A stretch of DNA of 64,000 bases from Epithemia pelagica (lineage: Eukaryota; Bacillariophyta; Bacillariophyceae; Surirellales; Surirellaceae): contig OX337229.1 of assembly GCA_946965045.2 (NCBI GenBank), positions 2,976,001 to 3,040,000 of the forward strand, read 5' to 3'. This document shows, piece by piece, positions 58,555 through 64,000 of the stretch (positions are counted from its first letter, which is position 1; each line of letters starts with the position of its first letter). The notes under the pieces were generated by a model. It had not been told where the DNA came from, made no database searches, and worked only from the letters and a program-made list of their open reading frames with translations. A program made the position numbers and the translations under genes.

Positions 58555-61335
58555 CTATCCTTCTCGAGACGCAACGTCTACTCCTTCCGCAGCTGTTCGA
58601 TGAAAAAATTCCACAGGTTGCCCCTTTTCCCAAACCCCACGACGTTTGGTTCCATCCGGCAACATTTCCACACCAAACCCATGCGCCAGGGATTCACGAA
58701 ATTCACCCGTGTACTTGCCCCCGTTGGAATATTGAAGTTCTCCGTCCCCGTGATATCTTCCAGCTCGCCACTCGCCTTCATAATAACCATCTCCAAAATC
58801 ATACCGACCAAAGCCTTCAAACATACCGTCCACAAATTCTCCTTCATAAACATTTCCGTTATGAAAACAGAACTTTCCGTTGCCATTCCGTCGATCATAG
58901 GAAAAGTCTCCTGTATAGACGTCACCATTGTCCCATCTGTATTCACCCTTGCCGTGACGCGCATCAAGAACGAACTCGCCTTCATAGACATCTCCGTTGG
59001 GGTTCAGCAATTTACCGTGCCCATGCCATTGACCGGACACCCAGTGACCATCATACTCACGGCCAGATTCGTACTTCATGCACCCTTTTCCATGGGGCAA
59101 ACCTTCAGTGACCAAAATGTCTCCTGAATATATTCCTGTGTCCCCATACTTGTCTTGGCACTGTGCCCCCGTGACGGTGAAGATGAACTTTTGTTTTTCT
59201 TGCTCTTGCGCCCGTTGTCCTGATAGAGCCGCAGACGCACCCGACTCTGTGAAAAATGTTGGCGTAGTGTCAACTGTCTCGTCATCCTGCGTGGAGGAGC
59301 TGACTTTTTGAATGGATGGCTTGGGATTCTTGTTTTGATCCGACGATTCCGCAGGCAAATTCGTCACTGCTGCTGGCGCCACTGGCTCCACTGCTGGAGC
59401 CACTGGAATTGGGGGAGGATGCCCTGACGAAGAAAACATGAGGCTCTGCTTAGAACTGTTAAAGTCATCATCTTCATTGTGCACTTCAGGAACCACGTCT
59501 AAAATTTCATCCGTGCTAACTGTTCTCTTGGGCTTTCGAGCCGACTGCTTCGGAGGAGGTACCGAGTTGTGAAGGGGTGGAGGCGGCGGTTGTTCATACG
59601 AGGCAAACGACGATACCGATTTGTTGTCATCTCCATCAGTATCGGCAGTGGGATCTGTTGAATCTTCAATGACATGCTTTGGTGCACCATCAGGTGTAAC
59701 CGCATGCCGGTAAAAGGGATTGTCTCTTGGGGCATCCGATCCGAATGACTGACCATCAAATGACCTGCCGTCAAAAGACCGAGCGTCAAAGGATCTACCA
59801 TCGAACGAACGACAGTCGAATGATCTTCCGTCAAAGGACCTTCCATCGAATGACCTTCCATCAAAAGATTTACCGTCCACAGACAAACCATCGGTGGAGA
59901 GATCATCCGACTGGTAGCTCAATGTCCTTCCTACTCCTCGCATTCGAGGCATTTTCAACTGGGCCATTTGGTCGGTATCCAGTTGGAGTTTGGGCCGATT
60001 CTTGGTACGGTTGTCATGACTTGCAGCCGGTGGAGATTTGGGAATATCCAATAGTCCTCCACGGAAACTGGCAAATATCTTGTTAGGATCGGATGTCATG
60101 CTGGCATATTCGGCATCGTTCCAATACTGCTTGCGACTAGTATCATGAAAGCTTCCCACGTCCATGGAAAGGTCAGGCTGCGGCTTACTCTCCGTCTGTT
60201 GCTGTTGTTTGAGATAGGGCGGTTCTACCATTTCATCCAGACTGCGAGAGCTATGCGCTCGGAAGCTCTGTGCGTCAGATCGTTTTAATCCTCCCACATT
60301 TGGGGGATTGAGTGGTCTACCAGGTACATGTCCCGATGAACTCTTGGGCGCTTGTCCTTGTTTTCCGGAGGTAGTCGCTCGCAATTCTTCAAACCTAGAT
60401 TGAAGTGCCTTTTTCTTTTGTCGCACTTTGTCTAGCAAGGGGTCATTATCCAAGATGATTCCTTGCATGGTGCTTGGACCTGCATCGTCAGGATCAGGCG
60501 TATTGGGACCTGAGTTGAATGCCTTGCCCGCAGGACTGGCAAGCGGAGTACTGGATACACTAATACTGTTGGACGAGCTAGATCGAACAGGACGAGCTTT
60601 GTCTGGGGACGCAGAAAGAGATGGTGAATCGGCCGTGTAGAGAGGATTGGAACGTTTGGAAGGGCTGCTTGTACTGCTGTTCATGGGGCTTCCATGCTGT
60701 GAAAGCATGTCACGTTCACGTTCTTTCTGAACCGCCATGGTCTTAATGATTTTCATATCCTGTTGAATCGTTCTCCGGAGAGCCCATATAGTCTGTCGTT
60801 GTTCCTGGTTTTTGGCTTCTGCATCATGCAGCTTCTCTTCCAAGCCTTGAATCTGCATTTGCAAGCTCATGACTTCTTTTTCTTTCTGTCGCAACATCCA
60901 ATTCTGGACCTGTCCCAATCGTTTCATGATGGAATCCATCGTTTGGGGTTGTTGTTGCAAGATCAGAGCCTGCATACTGGCCGAATGTGCCCTCTTTACC
61001 TTTCGGCGGTTCTCATCGTCAGTGGCATCACCTGTCTCACCTTCCTTTTCATTCTTGTCTGGATCGGAGATTTGCTGAAGCTGGTGAACTACAGCCGCAA
61101 ACGACTTGCGCTGACGGATACCAACCGATTTTTCTTCGGAAAAGCACACACGACAGGGTATAATCTTGTTGTGAACCAGCGACAGGACTGGGCAATTGGG
61201 ATGCCGAACGCAATGGCCAGAAGGAGTTATACCCAGGGCTTCTTGCAAATCGGGAGCGGCCCCAACGTCGATATGAATGCCATTTGATGAGACTTTTTCT
61301 GCAGACTCTTCTTTCTTGGATTCATTCTCACTCAT
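58555..61335 (-). CDS. MORN-repeat protein with Cys/His motif, coiled coil and SFDGR repeats
   Basis: This is an about 926-residue single-exon protein from the ATG at 61335. It has a C-x2-HP-x-C...C-x2-C motif near residues 40-65 (GHCVRHPNCPVL, then IIPCRVCFSE) and a coiled coil at about 145-215 (MDSIMKRLGQVQNWMLRQKE onward). Ser/Pro-rich disorder follows, with an SFDGR pentapeptide array. The C-terminal eight-block MORN module (about 725-910) opens with DKYGDTGIYSGDILVTEGLP and closes with RRGVWEKGQPVEFF. Domain order and the WMLRQKEKE coiled-coil start parallel the gene at 21028-24042 (WMLYQKEQE there), so these are paralogues in opposite orientation 35 kb apart. It is likely a scaffold; no catalytic domain is present. 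Confidence 0.86.
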   Translation of the reverse strand: MSENESKKEESAEKVSSNGIHIDVGAAPDLQEALGITPSGHCVRHPNCPVLSLVHNKIIPCRVCFSEEKSVGIRQRKSFAAVVHQLQQISDPDKNEKEGETGDATDDENRRKVKRAHSASMQALILQQQPQTMDSIMKRLGQVQNWMLRQKEKEVMSLQMQIQGLEEKLHDAEAKNQEQRQTIWALRRTIQQDMKIIKTMAVQKERERDMLSQHGSPMNSSTSSPSKRSNPLYTADSPSLSASPDKARPVRSSSSNSISVSSTPLASPAGKAFNSGPNTPDPDDAGPSTMQGIILDNDPLLDKVRQKKKALQSRFEELRATTSGKQGQAPKSSSGHVPGRPLNPPNVGGLKRSDAQSFRAHSSRSLDEMVEPPYLKQQQQTESKPQPDLSMDVGSFHDTSRKQYWNDAEYASMTSDPNKIFASFRGGLLDIPKSPPAASHDNRTKNRPKLQLDTDQMAQLKMPRMRGVGRTLSYQSDDLSTDGLSVDGKSFDGRSFDGRSFDGRSFDCRSFDGRSFDARSFDGRSFDGQSFGSDAPRDNPFYRHAVTPDGAPKHVIEDSTDPTADTDGDDNKSVSSFASYEQPPPPPLHNSVPPPKQSARKPKRTVSTDEILDVVPEVHNEDDDFNSSKQSLMFSSSGHPPPIPVAPAVEPVAPAAVTNLPAESSDQNKNPKPSIQKVSSSTQDDETVDTTPTFFTESGASAALSGQRAQEQEKQKFIFTVTGAQCQDKYGDTGIYSGDILVTEGLPHGKGCMKYESGREYDGHWVSGQWHGHGKLLNPNGDVYEGEFVLDARHGKGEYRWDNGDVYTGDFSYDRRNGNGKFCFHNGNVYEGEFVDGMFEGFGRYDFGDGYYEGEWRAGRYHGDGELQYSNGGKYTGEFRESLAHGFGVEMLPDGTKRRGVWEKGQPVEFFHRTAAEGVDVASREG
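59745..59895 (-). repeat. 15-bp minisatellite coding SFDGR units
   Basis: About ten units of five residues (SFDGR with variants SVDGK, SFDCR, SFDAR, SFDGQ) lie in the disordered part of the MORN gene. The DNA unit is 15 bp (plus strand CCATCGAATGACCTT-like). One copy has Cys for Gly and one Ala, so the units have begun to diverge. Confidence 0.85.
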
Positions 61336-62516
61336 GATGATCAAGGGAGTGTGTGGTTTCGATGAAACCTATATGATTCGATCGTTCGGTAGCCTCATCA
61401 AACCACGGAGGGCTACTTCACAGAATGAGTGATAGTCTTTGAAGTGATTCAATTGTCGTTATGATGGCAAACGTCGACTATGAACGATGAACTCAACAAG
61501 ATAACAACACGACAAGTGATGAATTCCAATCAGATGCAGAGTTTCCCCCGATCGGTATCAGTGCGAGAGAAACGAGAAGGGAGAATGTCCCTTTTTTAAT
61601 TCTTGTGTCTATTACGCGAGGAATAGACCGTCATTCATCCTCGTCCTCGGGTCTTTTTATCCATCGGGGCTTTCCCAATCTCAGTCGCACAACGTGAAAC
61701 GACAACCGACACAGACACAGACTATTGTTATTGGGTGCAACCGGGGGGTCACGGGGGGAGCACTTGAATCCTATGATAGGTGTGCATACTCGCATTTATG
61801 TCACGCGTGCAATCGCAAGATTGCTTAATTGGTTGATTCGAGCGAGCACGTGGGAAAAAGAACGACATTTTTCTAATTTCCCGTGCCAAATCTATCGGAA
61901 AATGAGTAGTATTAGCCAAATTTCCTGTTGGAGGCAATTTCGACACTATTGCCCCTTTCGCCGATCTCTATGTAACGAAATTCTTCTCGGTTTCCTAGTG
62001 GACATACTCTAGCCACGCGGGCCGTCCATAAGTATCCTTCGCCGTTTCGCGACTTCTCAACGCACCAGTCGCCTCTCTCACTTTTTCGGCGTCGCAGATT
62101 CCCACTGAGCGGAGGCGGAAGCAATCAACTCACATTTGGTTTGACGAGGAGCATCGCAGGCCACTGAGTTGCTGCGCCATCCGAAGAAGTCATAGATTAG
62201 TCGTCGGGAAGAGAAAAAGCGAAAGACCGTAGTCGTCGAATCCTTTGGATTGATTTTTGGTGAACGATTTTGGACCGGGTCTTGCTACTTTCATTGCTTC
62301 CCACACTCAAGTCGGCCATTAGGAATCTTGGAAGCCGTTGTTGCAACAGATATATTCACAATCACGACTACTACATCGCCGGATTCACGTTCTGGCTTTC
62401 CTGCTGAAAGGGAAAGGCCACCCGTTCCGTACTACCCCGTTGGTCGTTCGCCCGTGAAACGGCGGACATTAATTGGCAAGACGGCTTCTCCACTCAGTTA
62501 CATCTTGCAGGCGGCG
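61336..62516. other. Intergenic, divergent promoter region
   Basis: About 1.2 kb lies between the head-to-head MORN gene and the MGQCST protein gene. The plus-strand frame of the latter is open from 62250, but the upstream part lacks the myristoylation start. TCTCCACTCAG and ATCTTGCAG just before the ATG look like splice acceptors, so a 5' UTR intron is possible. No other gene was seen. Confidence 0.5.
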
Positions 62517-63863
62517 ATGGGGCAGTGTTCCACGCTGCCTGCGGAGGGATCAAGGCCCTCCTCCTCGGTTTCTTCCAGACTGGAATCGCTCCAAGCCCGC
62601 GACCCAATCTACGCCGAACAACGGCATAGACTTCGGGACGAACGAGGAAGAGAAAGTCTCGACTTTAACAAACTTGTTCCCAACCAACAAAACTTTGACC
62701 CAGAAATTTCAAAGGAAGAGGCGAAAGCCGCTGCACAACTTTCAAAGCTTGTAAAAGATGGGCCCAAGTCAGACATTGGCATGGTCCCTGTTCCAACAGA
62801 GTCGACGACTCCTCCCAGACAGTCGCGTGATCTTGATGCCATGCGAGCCGCTGCGGATAGCCCTGTACCCATGGACACGGAGCAACGCGATGAAATGCCT
62901 TCCATCTTCCACGAACCACCTCCGCCACCTCCAGAAAACGCCGTACGCACACGGTGCTACAAGCTCAACCTCGACTCGGAAATCGTTGGATTGTCGAGTA
63001 GCCAAAAGCAAGGAATCTGTTTGGGACCTTTCAGTGAACCACCTCCGTATCTTACCTACAGTTCCTCGGAAGACTCCGAAAAGGACATTACACCAACTGA
63101 TGTTGCAATCAAAACCGCACAAATCTTTCGAGGAATCACGGTCGGTCGTGATGGCACCATTCTTTCTCAGAACGCACGCGCCACCCGAAGCAACCGTGGA
63201 AAGGGAACCAAGCGAGGTGAGAAGTCTCGGCAAGCAGCAAAAATCGACAAGGCGAAGGACCTAGTGGAAGAAACCATTGCATCCGGAAAGGCACCCGACT
63301 CGGACGACCCCGCATCCATGGTATCTCTCATCGTGGTGGGTGAATACGACGACATGAAACACTTGGTCCGAGATGGTTCCAAGAAACTCCGGGACGCTGT
63401 TGGTCTCCCAGACTCTCACTTGACATCGATCAACCAACTCAGAGTAGCCGAACATCCATCTTCATCGACGGCCATTAGCCCCCGCAAGCGTGTCTCACCA
63501 AGTCTGGTCCATAGCCAACGCAATGCCGCCTTGCAAAGTCCCGAAAAGATCCAAGCCACTGGACCATCCACGTCCCAAACGGCCCCACCAAAGTTGAAAA
63601 GCAACCCTCGAGATACCCGACCTGGTCGAAGGGAAAATGCCAAGATGCGATTGGATTCCTGCAACGACTTTATTGACCCTCGCCGTCCTGGGGGTGCGGT
63701 GGATGGTGACTGGAGCCATGCCTGGAACATTTGGAATTGCGGTGGAGTTGGTGCCGTCAGTCCCTTTCAACCCAGCAGTCCGACGGACCGCTCTGTTTTC
63801 GAAGGGAGAGAAGCCTCTCACAACACCAACCGCGAAGGTGCGGTGACAACAAGAGCTGATTAA
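62517..63863 (+). CDS. Putative N-myristoylated disordered protein
   Basis: From the ATG at 62517 the protein is 448 residues and begins MGQCSTLPAEGS. Gly2 with Ser at position 6 fits an N-myristoylation signal, and Cys4 a nearby palmitoylation site, which predicts membrane anchoring. I chose this start for that reason over the open frame reaching 62250. The rest is hydrophilic, Ser/Pro/Arg-rich, with a helical segment (PEISKEEAKAAAQLSKLVKD), a poly-Pro stretch, an acidic patch and a Trp-containing end (DGDWSHAWNIWNCGGVGAVS). I recognise no domain. An AATAAA lies 11 bp after the stop. The gene is divergent from the MORN gene. Confidence 0.65.
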   Translation: MGQCSTLPAEGSRPSSSVSSRLESLQARDPIYAEQRHRLRDERGRESLDFNKLVPNQQNFDPEISKEEAKAAAQLSKLVKDGPKSDIGMVPVPTESTTPPRQSRDLDAMRAAADSPVPMDTEQRDEMPSIFHEPPPPPPENAVRTRCYKLNLDSEIVGLSSSQKQGICLGPFSEPPPYLTYSSSEDSEKDITPTDVAIKTAQIFRGITVGRDGTILSQNARATRSNRGKGTKRGEKSRQAAKIDKAKDLVEETIASGKAPDSDDPASMVSLIVVGEYDDMKHLVRDGSKKLRDAVGLPDSHLTSINQLRVAEHPSSSTAISPRKRVSPSLVHSQRNAALQSPEKIQATGPSTSQTAPPKLKSNPRDTRPGRRENAKMRLDSCNDFIDPRRPGGAVDGDWSHAWNIWNCGGVGAVSPFQPSSPTDRSVFEGREASHNTNREGAVTTRAD

Positions 63864-63873
63864 ACAGCCATTC

Positions 63874-63879
63874 AATAAA
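63874..63879 (+). terminator. Candidate polyadenylation signal AATAAA
   Basis: AATAAA lies 10 bp downstream of the stop codon at 63861-63863. Position and sequence fit, but it is very close to the stop, and diatom genes do not strictly need this hexamer. Confidence 0.4.
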
Positions 63880-64000
63880 AACTACCTTGAGAGAGCCACT
63901 GGTCATTTTGGACCCGTGCGTTTCTCTTCCTAACTGTCAAAGTAGACCAATATTTTTTATCTCCTAGTTTTTGTGTTCAATCCTTGTGTGTACAAGTTTG

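Overview
This is eukaryotic nuclear DNA, most likely from a diatom (pennate stramenopile suspected, species not identified). The support is: short GT-AG introns (70-150 bp); many long single-exon genes; two proteins with a signal peptide followed by an F-led plastid transit-like stretch; a Ty1/copia element resembling the CoDi groups of diatoms; and several MORN-repeat proteins of a kind common in diatoms. No operons, CRISPR arrays, rRNA or convincing tRNA genes were seen.

Layout. 1-14.8 kb: a 5'-complete but 3'-truncated exocyst Sec5/EXOC2 gene (minus); a CXXC plus PHD chromatin reader (plus); a plastid DUF1517/FLAP1-like protein (minus); a two-PHD nuclear protein (plus); and an AAA_16/TPR ATPase (minus) whose single frame is broken by two stop codons. 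15-30 kb: an APH-1 gamma-secretase subunit; two head-to-head MORN genes; a GNAT/flavin amine oxidase fusion; an unknown protein; and a NADAR-family N-glycosidase with a one-base frameshift. 31-42 kb: an acidic coiled-coil protein, a SnoaL-like protein, two more MORN genes, and an Mpv17/PMP22 gene with an in-frame TAA. 42.5-56 kb: a nested transposon block. A non-LTR retrotransposon (plus strand; C2H2-like fingers, reverse transcriptase, restriction-like nuclease module) is split by an 8.4-kb Ty1/copia element (minus strand) with near-identical 785/787-bp LTRs and a 5-bp target duplication. 56-64 kb: a mitochondrial enoyl reductase (MECR/ETR1-like), a fifth MORN gene, and a putatively N-myristoylated disordered protein.

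Common threads. Five MORN genes lie within 45 kb. Four end in the same eight-block MORN module, and the fifth carries three MORN arrays, so the locus looks like a dispersed local gene family. Two of them also share an N-terminal Cys/His motif and a coiled coil. MORN proteins usually act at membranes or cytoskeleton, as exocyst does, but no functional link is shown here. Several otherwise intact genes carry a single stop or one-base shift. This could be real decay, one bad haplotype, or residual assembly errors, and it affects how these models should be trusted.
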